A program made the translations under genes and the position numbers. The notes beneath the pieces were generated by a model. The model worked only from the letters and a program-made list of their open reading frames with translations. It searched no databases and had not been told where the DNA came from. A stretch of 64,000 nt of DNA from Campylobacter concisus. GTDB taxonomy: Bacteria; Campylobacterota; Campylobacteria; Campylobacterales; Campylobacteraceae. The stretch is from assembly GCF_003048595.2 (NCBI RefSeq), contig NZ_CP049270.1, positions 310,001 to 374,000 on the forward strand, given 5' to 3'. Below are positions 31,276 to 40,710 of this stretch, piece by piece. Positions within the stretch are counted from its first letter, which is position 1; each line of letters begins with the position of its first letter.

Positions 31276-31335
31276 TAATCAAAGTAAAGCCTTGGTAATA
31301 TTCCCTTGAAAAAAATCTCACAGGTGGTTTATTTA

Positions 31336-33276
31336 ATGAATAAATTCTTAAAATTTATGCTAATTATGTTGTTGCCTATTTGGCTCGTGGCAAAAAATGA
31401 CGACTATGAGCAGGTCGCAGCTCAGATAAAAGAGTCGCTACAAAAAGTAATAACAGAGTATAGAGCTGGCAATGTTGAACAAGCAGTCAGTGATACTCAA
31501 AATGCTTATTTTGGCTTATTTGAAGATGTTGAAGCTGGCATTAGAATAAATTTAGGTCAGAAAAAAGCTTACTCTATGGAGAAGCAATTTGGCGAGATCA
31601 GAAAGGCGATAAAAGCTGGCGAAGCACCAGATGACGTGCAAAAAAGAATAGACCAGATAAATAGCGAAATAGCTGAAGTTCTGCCAGTTATTTTAAATGG
31701 ACATAAGCTTGTTGGCGAGTACTCAGACACCCCAGCACAAGCTGCTGCAAGTGGCTATGACACTTCTAAATTTATCCCTGAGTGGAAGGTGGCATTTGCA
31801 AATTTATCAGCCGATCTAGATAAAGCAATAGCAAGCTATGAGAGCGATAAACAAGATGACGCCAAAAGTGCTATTCAAGATGCCAAATTTACAGATTACA
31901 GAAATACTCAACTTGAAATCGCTATTCGCCAGCATATAGAAAATGGCAAAAGCATAGATGCTGACATCCAAAGAAAGATGGGCGAAGCGATCAGCGGCAT
32001 CACAAATGGTATAAGCAAAGATGATTTTAAAACTAAGCTAGAAGAGATCAAAAAGCTAGCTTATGACGCTGTCTCAAAACTCCCAGCTGATACTGCAAAA
32101 CTAGCAAAAGTTGATATGAGTGATGTAGAAGCAGCTTCTGAAGAAGATAGTGGTGTAGATTATACCAAAGTCGTTCAAAACATAAACGACAAAATTCAAG
32201 CTGCTATCACACTTTATAAAAATGGTGATGTAAAAAAAGCCATGGGCGATATCCAAGACATCTACTTTGATGAGTTTGAAGGTAGCGGCATGGAGAATAA
32301 AGTAGGCGCAATAGATGTAAATTTAAAAACAGCTATTGAAGCTACATTTGGCAATCTTGTAGCCCTTATGAAGTCAGGCGCAGACGAAAAAACACTTCAA
32401 GAAAGTGCAAGTAAGATGTCATCTCAGCTAGCAGCTGCACTTGAGAAAACTAGCAGTTCAAGCTCACCTTGGTCTTTATTTGTTTGGGCTTTGACTATCA
32501 TCTTAAGAGAGGGCTTTGAGGCACTTATCATTGTTGCTGCTGTTGTTGCATATCTTGTAAAAACTGGTAATGCTAAAGCGATGGGCAAAGTTGTTTATAG
32601 CTCAGTTGGCGTGGCTGTTATCTTAAGTTTTGTCATGGCGTGGCTAATGAATGTCATTTTTGGCGAGGCAGCAGGTCAAAAAAGAGAGCTTATGGAAGGT
32701 ATCACGATGCTTGTTGCAGTGGGACTTCTATTTTATGTTGGTTTCTGGCTTCTTTCAAATGCAGGTGCCAAAAAATGGAATGACTACATCAAATCACATG
32801 TATCTGAGTCTATCTCAAGTGGCTCAACCACAACACTTTGGTGGACTGTATTTTTAGCAGTATTTAGAGAGGGTGCTGAAACTGTACTATTTTATCAGGC
32901 GCTTATTTTTGGAGCTAAAGATTCAGCTAGTTACTCGATGATTGCAGCTGGCTTTGTGATAGGACTTGTCGTTCTTTTAATAGTCTATTTCTTATTTAAA
33001 ATTTTTGCTGTTAAAATTCCTATTAAACCATTTTTTATATTTACGTCAGCTATTATCTTTTATATGTCGATCGTCTTTGTTGGCAAGGGTGTTGGCGAAC
33101 TAGTTGAGGGCAAAATTTTCATCCCAACTATCATAAATGGACTTAGCTTCCCTGACTGGATGAGAGACTGGCTAGGACTTCAGCCATATTACGAGAGCTT
33201 AGTGCCTCAAATCATTATGGTGCTTGCCCTAGTTATAGGCATCGTTATCATGAAATCAAAACAAAATAAAAATTAA
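31336..33276 (+). CDS. FTR1-family iron permease with N-terminal periplasmic domain
   Basis: A 646-residue protein. A signal-like hydrophobic N-terminus (M-N-K-F-L-K-F-M-L-I-M-L-L) leads to a long periplasmic helical region with two similar halves (about 15-380; compare Y-R-A-G-N-V-E-Q-A and Y-K-N-G-D-V-K-K-A), then about seven membrane helices with the two iron-binding motifs R-E-G-F-E and R-E-G-A-E of FTR1 permeases. ATG 31336 follows AGGTGG; the TTG at 31306 has no site. It heads the P19 operon, matching C. jejuni Cj1658. Confidence 0.92.
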   Translation: MNKFLKFMLIMLLPIWLVAKNDDYEQVAAQIKESLQKVITEYRAGNVEQAVSDTQNAYFGLFEDVEAGIRINLGQKKAYSMEKQFGEIRKAIKAGEAPDDVQKRIDQINSEIAEVLPVILNGHKLVGEYSDTPAQAAASGYDTSKFIPEWKVAFANLSADLDKAIASYESDKQDDAKSAIQDAKFTDYRNTQLEIAIRQHIENGKSIDADIQRKMGEAISGITNGISKDDFKTKLEEIKKLAYDAVSKLPADTAKLAKVDMSDVEAASEEDSGVDYTKVVQNINDKIQAAITLYKNGDVKKAMGDIQDIYFDEFEGSGMENKVGAIDVNLKTAIEATFGNLVALMKSGADEKTLQESASKMSSQLAAALEKTSSSSSPWSLFVWALTIILREGFEALIIVAAVVAYLVKTGNAKAMGKVVYSSVGVAVILSFVMAWLMNVIFGEAAGQKRELMEGITMLVAVGLLFYVGFWLLSNAGAKKWNDYIKSHVSESISSGSTTTLWWTVFLAVFREGAETVLFYQALIFGAKDSASYSMIAAGFVIGLVVLLIVYFLFKIFAVKIPIKPFFIFTSAIIFYMSIVFVGKGVGELVEGKIFIPTIINGLSFPDWMRDWLGLQPYYESLVPQIIMVLALVIGIVIMKSKQNKN

Positions 33277-33296
33277 TCTTATTTAAAGGAGAGAAT

Positions 33297-33818
33297 ATGA
33301 ATAAAATTCTTAGTTCAGCTCTAGCACTTAGCCTAGCAGCTGGTTTTGCACTTGCTGGAGAGCACCCAATCGGCGAGCCTGTAGAGGCTAATGGTATGGA
33401 GATAGCTGCAGTTTATTTGCAACCAATCGACATGGAACCAAAGGGTATTGACCTAGCTCCAAGCCTAGCTGATTTTCACCTAGAAGCTGACATACACGCT
33501 ATTGCTGGTAATAAAAACGGCTTTGGCGAAGGTGAGTGGATCCCATACCTAAAGATTAACTACGAGCTAAAAAACCTTGATAACGGCAAAGTTAAAAAAG
33601 GTACCTTTATGCCAATGGTTGCAAGCGATGGCCCACACTATGGTGCTAACGTAAAAATGGATACAGGCGTAGGCAACTATGAGCTTAAATTCCACATTGA
33701 TAATCCAGAAAAACAAGGTTTTGGTCGTCACGCTGACAAAGAGAGCGGTGTTGGTAAATGGTTTGAGCCTTTCACAACAACTTATAAATTTCAATGGACA
33801 GGTGGTCCTGTTAAATAA
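33297..33818 (+). CDS. p19: P19-type periplasmic iron/copper-binding protein (FetP/Tpd family)
   Basis: A 173-residue protein with a signal peptide cleaved near A-L-A-G-E and a beta-sandwich with the conserved metal-site residues of P19: H-P-I-G-E-P at the mature N-terminus, the M-E near residue 35, and H-x-E-A-D-I-H-A. In C. jejuni P19 binds Cu and Fe and works with the FTR1 permease in iron acquisition. AAAGGAG precedes the ATG. A terminator-like hairpin follows, so P19 may be made in excess over downstream products. Confidence 0.95.
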   Translation: MNKILSSALALSLAAGFALAGEHPIGEPVEANGMEIAAVYLQPIDMEPKGIDLAPSLADFHLEADIHAIAGNKNGFGEGEWIPYLKINYELKNLDNGKVKKGTFMPMVASDGPHYGANVKMDTGVGNYELKFHIDNPEKQGFGRHADKESGVGKWFEPFTTTYKFQWTGGPVK

Positions 33819-33824
33819 TCACCA

Positions 33825-33845
33825 GGGGCGTTCTCGCCCCTTTTA
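33825..33845 (+). terminator. Intra-operon terminator/attenuator after p19
   Basis: A 6-bp all-GC stem (33825-33830 with 33835-33840), 4-base loop, then TTTT. Genes of the same operon continue 24 bases further, so it is probably a partial terminator. Confidence 0.75.
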
Positions 33846-33868
33846 AAAAATTCTCACAGGGTTTAGTT

Positions 33869-35248
33869 ATGTCAATTTATTTCTATCAGGTCTTTTTAGC
33901 CCTCCTTGGATTTACGCTTTTTGCTGCCTTAAATAACAAGGATAAAAGTTTAAAAACACTTTTTTTACCGTCACTTTTTGGAGTCGTAGCTGGCGTATTT
34001 ATTTTTAAAGTCGTTCGTCACGCACTTATAGATGATCAGTTTAAAATTTTCATCGATTCAGTGACGCTAGTTTTTCTACTAATTAGCATTTTATGGATAT
34101 TTCTTGAGCTTAAGATAGCAAAAATTGTAACGTTTTTTATTTTAGGCATCGGCTTTGGCTTTGGCTATAGTTCAAGCAGTGTGTTATTCCCGCTATTTGG
34201 TGGTGAGCTACTAGATACGCTTTCGGTCATTAGCTTCTTTCTAATGATATTTGCAATGATTTTGCTCGTATTTTTATTCTTTTTTATTTCGAATTTAAAA
34301 TCTAGCATTTCTCCATTAATAGCTAAAATTTTAGCCCTTATCACTTTAGTTTTCTTACTAATCGATAGGAGCTCTCAGACAGCACTTGAGCTTTTGCGTG
34401 CTGGGGCTCTAAAAATAAGTAGTGAGTTAAACTCTCAGATTCTATCTATTAGTGCAAAAGGTATTTACGTATCAGAATTTGGTACTTATTTTTATATCTT
34501 TGTGATCTTACTTTTATGTATCACCACACTTTTCTTTATGCCAAAAAGTATTGATAAAAATAAATTTGGTTCTATCAAATACCGCTTTACGAAAGCCATT
34601 AGAGAAAATATTTCTGATAATGCAAAATTTGCATTTTGTAGTATTTTGATAGCACTTGGATTTTCGCTCTATTATGATCTTTACGCATCTCGTCCACCTG
34701 AAATTTCAGAGCCAGTGATAGTTGAGCCAGTAGGTGATAAGTTTATATTTGACGTAGAAATGTTAAAAGATAATGAGCTTCACAGATTTGCCTACATCAC
34801 AGATGAGGGCAAGCAGATAAGATTTTTCTTACTAAACCGCTTTAGTGACCGTGTATCACCTGTTATCGTCTTTGACTCATGCATGATTTGTGGCGATATG
34901 GGCTATATAAAAAGAGGCAATGACCTTATTTGTATCTCTTGTAATGTTAGAATTTTCTTGCCGTCAGTTGGCAAAGAGGGCGGTTGCAACCCGATACCAA
35001 TGCCATTTATCTTCGATGGCAAAAATATCATAGTTGATTATAAAACTATTACAGATGGAGCAAATTTCTTTAGTAAGGTTGTCGAAAAAATGGTGCTTGA
35101 CCCAGTTAGTCGCAAAAAAGTGAGCAACCTTGATTCAAGATCATATTTATACTACGGACGCACATATTTCTTTGAAAATAATGAAACTCAGGCGAAATTT
35201 GAAGCAAATCCAGAAAAATATGTAGAAATAAATGGAACGTTAAAATGA
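33869..35248 (+). CDS. Fe-S-containing membrane protein of the P19 operon (DUF2318)
   Basis: A 459-residue protein with about eight hydrophobic helices in the first 270 residues, followed by a periplasmic C-terminal domain with C-M-I-C-G...C-I-S-C-N and a third G-C-N-P-I-P motif, the DUF2318 signature. It matches C. jejuni Cj1660 by position. It may handle electrons or ferric iron for uptake. It overlaps the next permease gene by four bases. Confidence 0.85.
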   Translation: MSIYFYQVFLALLGFTLFAALNNKDKSLKTLFLPSLFGVVAGVFIFKVVRHALIDDQFKIFIDSVTLVFLLISILWIFLELKIAKIVTFFILGIGFGFGYSSSSVLFPLFGGELLDTLSVISFFLMIFAMILLVFLFFFISNLKSSISPLIAKILALITLVFLLIDRSSQTALELLRAGALKISSELNSQILSISAKGIYVSEFGTYFYIFVILLLCITTLFFMPKSIDKNKFGSIKYRFTKAIRENISDNAKFAFCSILIALGFSLYYDLYASRPPEISEPVIVEPVGDKFIFDVEMLKDNELHRFAYITDEGKQIRFFLLNRFSDRVSPVIVFDSCMICGDMGYIKRGNDLICISCNVRIFLPSVGKEGGCNPIPMPFIFDGKNIIVDYKTITDGANFFSKVVEKMVLDPVSRKKVSNLDSRSYLYYGRTYFFENNETQAKFEANPEKYVEINGTLK

Positions 35249-36537
35249 AAAATATGCAACTAAGAATGATAAAAAGCTCGATCACGGGCTCAAAGGTGCA
35301 AAAGACGATGGCGTTTATCACTATCTTGCTAGCTGCTCTTTTGATAGCTTGCATGCTAAATATCACGCTTAAAATTGGCGATCAAGTGGCAAGTGAGCTT
35401 AGAGGATATGGCTCAAATATCGTCGTTTTACCACGTGGTGAGAGCCTAAGCATCGAGATCGAGGGTAAAAATTTCACTCCACTAAAATCACAAAATTTAC
35501 TCCCAGAAGCTGATATCTATAAGATAAAAGAGATCTTTTGGAGAAATAACATCGTTGCTTTTGCGCCGTTTTTAGAGGCAAAAGTTAAAGATGAAAAAGG
35601 AATTGAATTTGCCTTTGAAGGAACCTATTTTGATAAAAATATCGGTCTAAAAGATGAGCCAGAATTTAGTACAGGCGTTAAGAGTTTGTATGGATTTTGG
35701 GGCGTTGAGGGTGTTTGGCCAAAAGATGAAAGTATGGATGAAATTTTAGTTGGCGAAGAACTTTCTAAGGCTAAAAATTTAAAGGTTGGCGACAAGCTTA
35801 GTCTTGTGGGCAAAAATGGTACAAGAGAGGTTAAAATAGTTGGAATTTTAAAAGGAGCTAGTGACGAGACACATAAGCTAGTTGGCTCACTAAAGCTTGC
35901 TGGAGATCTTTCTGGGCATGCAAACTCATACACAAAGGCTGAAGTCTCAGCTATGACGATCCCAGAAAATGACTTATCGCTAAAAGCAAGAAGAAATTTA
36001 GACAATCTTGATAGCGCAGAGTACGATAAATGGTACTGCTCAGCCTATGCAGGATCAATCGCATTTCAGATAGAAGAAAATTTACCAAATGTTAGCGCAA
36101 AGGCAAGCCTTCAAGTAAGCGATGCAGAGAGTAACATTGTAAAGAAAATCCAAAGCCTAATGGGCATCGTTAGCATCATCGCTCTTGTGGTTTCAGCTAT
36201 TGGCATAACGTCGCTAATGACAAGTGAAATTTATCGCCGTAAAAAAGAGATCGGCCTTTTAAAAGCCATAGGTGCTAGTAACTTTGAAATTTATGCCCTT
36301 TTTGCTAGCGAGAGCCTTGTAGTAGCCTTTTTTGCAGGTATCACGGGAGCATTTTTAGGATACGCACTAAGCTACGTGATGTCTTACATCATCTTCTCTC
36401 ACGGTATAGGCATAGCTTGGATAGTGCTGCCAATAAGCGTGGCATTTGCCCTGCTTATCTCAGTCGTTGGCTCGCTAATGCCAATGAGAAACGTCATAAA
36501 TTTACTACCTGCGGAGGTGCTATATGACCGCAAATAG
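35245..36537 (+). CDS. MacB/FtsX-type ABC transporter permease (first of pair)
   Basis: A 430-residue permease: one helix near residues 20-42, a large periplasmic domain, then three C-terminal helices (about 310-420), including the R-R-K-K-E-I-G-L-L-K-A-I-G-A coupling segment facing the ATPase. Counterpart of C. jejuni Cj1661. It overlaps the next permease gene by 14 bases. These MacB-like proteins usually work by mechanotransmission in the periplasm rather than by classic transport; cargo here is presumably linked to iron or to the thioredoxin that follows. Confidence 0.88.
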   Translation: MKNMQLRMIKSSITGSKVQKTMAFITILLAALLIACMLNITLKIGDQVASELRGYGSNIVVLPRGESLSIEIEGKNFTPLKSQNLLPEADIYKIKEIFWRNNIVAFAPFLEAKVKDEKGIEFAFEGTYFDKNIGLKDEPEFSTGVKSLYGFWGVEGVWPKDESMDEILVGEELSKAKNLKVGDKLSLVGKNGTREVKIVGILKGASDETHKLVGSLKLAGDLSGHANSYTKAEVSAMTIPENDLSLKARRNLDNLDSAEYDKWYCSAYAGSIAFQIEENLPNVSAKASLQVSDAESNIVKKIQSLMGIVSIIALVVSAIGITSLMTSEIYRRKKEIGLLKAIGASNFEIYALFASESLVVAFFAGITGAFLGYALSYVMSYIIFSHGIGIAWIVLPISVAFALLISVVGSLMPMRNVINLLPAEVLYDRK

Positions 36538-37666
36538 CAAATTCTTTTACAATACAATTTATAAAAGTTTAAAAAACGGCTCATCAAGAGTAATGGTCAT
36601 CGTGATCTCTATCTTACTTGGAGCATGCGTGTGTGCTGCGTTTGTCAATGTCTATCTTGACATAGACTCTAAGGTCTCACGCGAGCTAAAAACTTATGGC
36701 GCAAATATGATCTTTGCTCCAAAAGATATGGCTACAAGCGATGATATGAGTGAAAAAACTTACAATGAAATGATCGCTAAAGTGCCAAAAGACAAGCTTC
36801 TTGGTGAGAGCGGTTATCTCTTTGCTCAGGCAAATATCGGTCCAACAAACGCTATCGTCATGGGAACAAAATTTAGCAATCTAAAAAAAGTTAAACCATT
36901 TTTAGATGTTAGAGATGGAACGATGATAAATGTTGATTTTGACGATAAAAATGTGCTAATAGGCGTCGATCTAGCTCGTCAGGCTGGCTTTAAAGCAGGC
37001 GATGATATAGAAATTCGCGCCATTGGCTCAAATGAGAGCATAAATGTAAAGATAAAAGGCGTAGTCGCAAGCGGCGATAAAGAGGATGCACTTTTGATCA
37101 CGTCACTATCTTTGGCTCAAAAAATTTCAAATAAAGCTGGCAAAATAAACTATGCTGAAGCTGTTGTGCTTGGTAACTTTGACGAGATAACATCGCTCGC
37201 AAAGACTATTAGTAATGATGAAATAGCTGCAAAACCAGTGGCAAAGGTCTCAAAGTCTGAGGGCTATATTTTGGAGAAAATAAAGCTATTAATGGCACTT
37301 GTTAGCCTTGTTATTTTGCTCATTACTTCAATGTGCGTAAACACAACGCTTAGTGCTATCTTGCTCTCTCGCTCAAAGGAGATCGCACTTCTAAGAGCCA
37401 TAGGTGCAAGCAAAAAAGATGTATTAAAGCTATTTGGCTTTGAGACATTTGTGACAGCGCTCATCTCAGCATTAGTTGGTGCATTTTTAGGATATTTACT
37501 AGCTCAAATTTTAGGTTATGCGATATTTGATTCTAGTATTGATTTTAGAATTTTAAGCATCCCAGTAGCTGTGATAATATCGCTTTTATTTGCAGCGATC
37601 GCAGCATTTTATCCGATCAAACGGGCACTTAATAATAAAATGGCAGATACATTAAGAGGAGAATGA
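36524..37666 (+). CDS. MacB/FtsX-type ABC transporter permease (second of pair)
   Basis: A 380-residue permease with the same architecture: first helix about 23-45, periplasmic domain, three C-terminal helices and a coupling segment R-S-K-E-I-A-L-L-R-A-I-G-A-S. The two permeases clearly share an ancestor and probably form a heterodimer. Counterpart of Cj1662. It ends one base before the ATPase gene start region (2-base gap). Confidence 0.88.
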   Translation: MTANSKFFYNTIYKSLKNGSSRVMVIVISILLGACVCAAFVNVYLDIDSKVSRELKTYGANMIFAPKDMATSDDMSEKTYNEMIAKVPKDKLLGESGYLFAQANIGPTNAIVMGTKFSNLKKVKPFLDVRDGTMINVDFDDKNVLIGVDLARQAGFKAGDDIEIRAIGSNESINVKIKGVVASGDKEDALLITSLSLAQKISNKAGKINYAEAVVLGNFDEITSLAKTISNDEIAAKPVAKVSKSEGYILEKIKLLMALVSLVILLITSMCVNTTLSAILLSRSKEIALLRAIGASKKDVLKLFGFETFVTALISALVGAFLGYLLAQILGYAIFDSSIDFRILSIPVAVIISLLFAAIAAFYPIKRALNNKMADTLRGE

Positions 37667-37667
37667 T

Positions 37668-38357
37668 ATGCAAAATGCACTAGAATTAAAAAATATTTGT
37701 AAAATTTTTGGCGATGTTAAAGCACTTGATGATATAAATTTTGAGGTTAAAAAAGGCGAGTGGGTCAGCGTCATGGGACCAAGTGGTAGTGGTAAGAGCA
37801 CGCTTGTAAATATCCTTTCACTAATGGATACTCCAAGTAGTGGTACTTATATGCTTGGTGGCGATGATGCGAGCAATCTAAATGCTGATGATACACTTAA
37901 ATTTAGACGCGAGAAAATCGGTCTTATTTTTCAGCAGTTTCACTTAGTGCCATATCTTAGCGCACTTGAAAATGTGATGATCGCTCAGTACTATCACAGC
38001 TCAGTTGATGAAGAGGACGCTAAAAAGGCACTCGAGGCAGTTGGTCTTTCACATAGGCTAACGCACAGACCAAGTCAGCTAAGTGGTGGTGAGCAACAAC
38101 GCCTTTGTATCGCACGCTCGCTCATAAACGATCCTGAAATTTTAATAGCAGATGAGCCAACTGGTAACCTTGATGAAGCAAATGAAAGAGTTATACTTGA
38201 TCTATTTTGCAAGCTAAGAAAAGATGGAAAAACTATTCTTCTAGTAACTCACAACCCTGATCTCGGCGAGTATGGCGATAAGATCGTCTATCTAAGACAT
38301 GGCAAGCTAGAGAAAATTCGCACTATTGAAAACCCAAAGGTACCAAATGAGATATAA
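37668..38357 (+). CDS. ABC transporter ATP-binding protein (MacB/LolD type)
   Basis: A 229-residue ATPase with Walker A G-P-S-G-S-G-K-S-T, Q-loop F-Q-Q-F, signature L-S-G-G-E-Q-Q-R, Walker B I-L-I-A-D-E-P-T-G-N-L-D and H-loop V-T-H-N, all intact. It powers the two upstream permeases (equivalent to Cj1663). The thioredoxin-like gene starts within its last codons. Confidence 0.95.
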   Translation: MQNALELKNICKIFGDVKALDDINFEVKKGEWVSVMGPSGSGKSTLVNILSLMDTPSSGTYMLGGDDASNLNADDTLKFRREKIGLIFQQFHLVPYLSALENVMIAQYYHSSVDEEDAKKALEAVGLSHRLTHRPSQLSGGEQQRLCIARSLINDPEILIADEPTGNLDEANERVILDLFCKLRKDGKTILLVTHNPDLGEYGDKIVYLRHGKLEKIRTIENPKVPNEI

Positions 38358-38841
38358 AATTTTATTTTTATGTCTAGTCTCAGCCCTAGTTATGGGCTGC
38401 GTCAAGCAGTATGAGAAGCATCATATCACGCTAAATGACTCAAGCGGCATTGATACGCAATTTTTCCCAACAGAAAAGCGCCTAAAGATAGACGATAAGC
38501 CATATATGCTATTTTTCTTTGGCACTGACTGCGGAGTATGCAAGGCCGCAATACCTGATCTAAATACGCTTGAAAAAGAGTATGGTAAAGAGGTTCAATT
38601 CATAGGAATTTTGGGGCCTAGCAAGGGTTTTGATAAAGATATTGAGCTTTTAAAAGAGCACAACATTACATTTAAAACTACGAGTGACAAGGTTTCAGTT
38701 GATTACTTTAGCAAGGCAGTTGGTGGCGTCATGGGTGTGCCAGTTATCTATTTTTTTGATAAAGATGGTAAGATGCGATCAAAATTTATCGGTCTTACAC
38801 CAAAAAGCGTACTTGAAAGTGCTATAAGATCGCTCTTGTAG
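38347..38841 (+). CDS. TlpA-like thioredoxin lipoprotein
   Basis: A 164-residue exported lipoprotein: hydrophobic N-terminus ending in the lipobox A-L-V-M-G-C, then a thioredoxin fold with active-site C-G-V-C and the cis-proline motif G-V-P-V-I-Y. ATG 38347 has AAAGG at six bases, inside the ATPase gene end; a longer frame from 38326 lacks a site. Resembles Cj1664/Cj1665 of the C. jejuni iron operon. It may keep operon components or iron reduced. Confidence 0.85.
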   Translation: MRYKILFLCLVSALVMGCVKQYEKHHITLNDSSGIDTQFFPTEKRLKIDDKPYMLFFFGTDCGVCKAAIPDLNTLEKEYGKEVQFIGILGPSKGFDKDIELLKEHNITFKTTSDKVSVDYFSKAVGGVMGVPVIYFFDKDGKMRSKFIGLTPKSVLESAIRSLL

Positions 38842-38849
38842 GAGTGAAT

Positions 38850-39428
38850 ATGAAAAATTTCCTTTTGTTTGTCTTAGCGGTATTTTTTGTTGGATGTGCT
38901 AGTAGCACTCCAAATATCTCGGTTAAAACGAGTGATCCGATCTTTTTTACGCTTAATGAATCAAACAGAAGCGTCTATGTAAATTTTAAAAATAGTGCGA
39001 CCGGGCAAGATGTAAATGCTGAAATTTTAAGCGAGTTTGCAAAGGCTGGCTTTAGAAACGAACCAAATATCAAAAATGCCGATTTCATCATTCTTGGCGA
39101 TGTGCAAAGCTTTTCTAGGATAATCAAAAGAGATCCTAGATTTTCAATGGGGATGGGATATGGCTTTGGCAGACCAAGCTTTGGCTTTGGCTACTCGATG
39201 TTTTTTCCATTTGGCTATTACGATGATGATGACTTTAGCACGAATAGCTATACTTATCACATGCAAGTAAGCGTGCTAGTGCGTCCAAAAAATGGTGGAG
39301 AAAAGGCGACAAATATCTCGCTTATGCAAGTTGGCAATGTCTATTCACCAAGTTACATTTGGCCATTTTTTAAAGAACGTCTAGCAAAACAGATCGTTAG
39401 CTTTTTTTATAATGTCTCGCAAAAATAG
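38850..39428 (+). CDS. TraT-like outer-membrane lipoprotein
   Basis: A 192-residue lipoprotein: signal ending in F-V-G-C, then S-V-Y-V-N-F-K-N-S-A-T-G-Q and an alternating pattern like TraT complement-resistance/surface-exclusion proteins, a glycine/phenylalanine-rich middle (G-Y-G-F-G-R-P-S-F-G-F-G-Y) and an acidic D-D-D-D patch. ATG 38850 has TAGGAG; a GTG at 38844 overlaps it. The TraT similarity is by eye and moderate; it is not obviously an iron-uptake part. Confidence 0.6.
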   Translation: MKNFLLFVLAVFFVGCASSTPNISVKTSDPIFFTLNESNRSVYVNFKNSATGQDVNAEILSEFAKAGFRNEPNIKNADFIILGDVQSFSRIIKRDPRFSMGMGYGFGRPSFGFGYSMFFPFGYYDDDDFSTNSYTYHMQVSVLVRPKNGGEKATNISLMQVGNVYSPSYIWPFFKERLAKQIVSFFYNVSQK

Positions 39429-39457
39429 GAGAAATTAGTAAATTTAAAAGGATTTAA

Positions 39458-40705
39458 ATGCTAGTTGATGGAAGCTATGAAATTTCATCTTGTGATGATA
39501 TTGAACTTGGTATAAAAAGAAGCTCTCCTCTCTCCTTTTATTCCTGTTATGACGATGCCAAGGACGCAAAAGCCCTCTTGGTGATTATTCCTGGGCTTGG
39601 AGAAGACTCTGATCTTGGATATAGAGCCAATCTTATTCGGACTATGGCAGAGAGTTATGATGTTGCATGCATTAGTGTGGATTATCACTGCATAGGCAAC
39701 CGCCCACAGCTTGGGGCGAAATTTGGGCTTGATGATATAGATCGTGAAATCTTAACAAGAGAACTATCAAGTATAGGTATAAATTTACCAATTGATCTAA
39801 AAAGTATCGACTGCCACGAGAAGGTTGATTTGCTACTTAAATTTCTCAGCAAAGAGATTACTATTCGAAAAGAGAGAGATATTTTGCCGGCTGATTTTAG
39901 ACTAAATGCTAGCATTACGATGGTGCCAACAAAAAATGAATATCAAAATTTTGGCGTTATGCAAGCAATGGATGTGCTAAATGCTGTGCTTTATACAAAA
40001 AAATATATAAATAATGCCAAATTTGAACATCTGCCAGTGATAATGGTAGGCAGCTCACATGGTGGATATCTGGCACATATGTGTGCTAAGATCGCTCCAT
40101 GGCTAGTTGATGCCGTGATAGATAATAGCTCTTATGCCATATTTTTATGGCGTCTTATTGGCTTTGGTAAAGAGATAAATTTTACTAACTATTTTTGTTT
40201 TGGCACTGACACTTTGTATCAAAATTTATATATTTATTTTTTTGATAAGACCTACTGGACACTTAATGAAAAATCACCATACTATTTTATTGACGCAAGA
40301 GAAGAGATAAGAAACATCCTAAATTTAGATCATTTAAATGTTCAAAGCAGCTATAAAAAGCCAATTTACGTGAGCTATCACTGTATTTGTGATAAAGAAA
40401 TAGCTCCAGCAAAGGATAAAATCGAGCTTTACGAGGCTCTTAAGAAGCTAAAATTTGACGCGACGCTTCATATGGTAAAAGATGAGAGTGAGGTTGATGG
40501 CAAATTTATAAAGTTTTTAGCGCATGGAATGGGGATGTCTTATAAACTACTTTTACAAAAAGAGCTTCCCAGTATGATGGAGAAAATTTTATCTCAAAAA
40601 AACAATAAGAGCAGCAAGAGTATTGAGTATAAATGCGGCGATACGATCTATAAATTTAGTGAAGTCTTAGATCAAATAAATCTTGAAATTTTAGATATTG
40701 CTTAG
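39458..40705 (+). CDS. DUF2920-family protein (alpha/beta-hydrolase-like)
   Basis: A 415-residue cytoplasmic protein. A G-x-S-x-G nucleophile elbow (V-G-S-S-H-G-G, serine 200) and an early V-I-I-P-G-L-G oxyanion-type segment point to an alpha/beta hydrolase. The overall pattern matches the DUF2920 family, whose C. jejuni paralogues (for example Cj1305c, Cj1306c) lie in the flagellin-glycosylation locus. Here it lies 30 bases after the TraT-like gene and before a terminator, so probably in the iron operon transcript. Substrate unknown. Confidence 0.75.
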   Translation: MLVDGSYEISSCDDIELGIKRSSPLSFYSCYDDAKDAKALLVIIPGLGEDSDLGYRANLIRTMAESYDVACISVDYHCIGNRPQLGAKFGLDDIDREILTRELSSIGINLPIDLKSIDCHEKVDLLLKFLSKEITIRKERDILPADFRLNASITMVPTKNEYQNFGVMQAMDVLNAVLYTKKYINNAKFEHLPVIMVGSSHGGYLAHMCAKIAPWLVDAVIDNSSYAIFLWRLIGFGKEINFTNYFCFGTDTLYQNLYIYFFDKTYWTLNEKSPYYFIDAREEIRNILNLDHLNVQSSYKKPIYVSYHCICDKEIAPAKDKIELYEALKKLKFDATLHMVKDESEVDGKFIKFLAHGMGMSYKLLLQKELPSMMEKILSQKNNKSSKSIEYKCGDTIYKFSEVLDQINLEILDIA

Positions 40706-40710
40706 TATTT

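Noticed and set aside
31306-31335. Upstream TTG start for the FTR1 permease
   Set aside because: No Shine-Dalgarno before it, while ATG 31336 has AGGTGG at 8 bases and begins a proper signal-like sequence.
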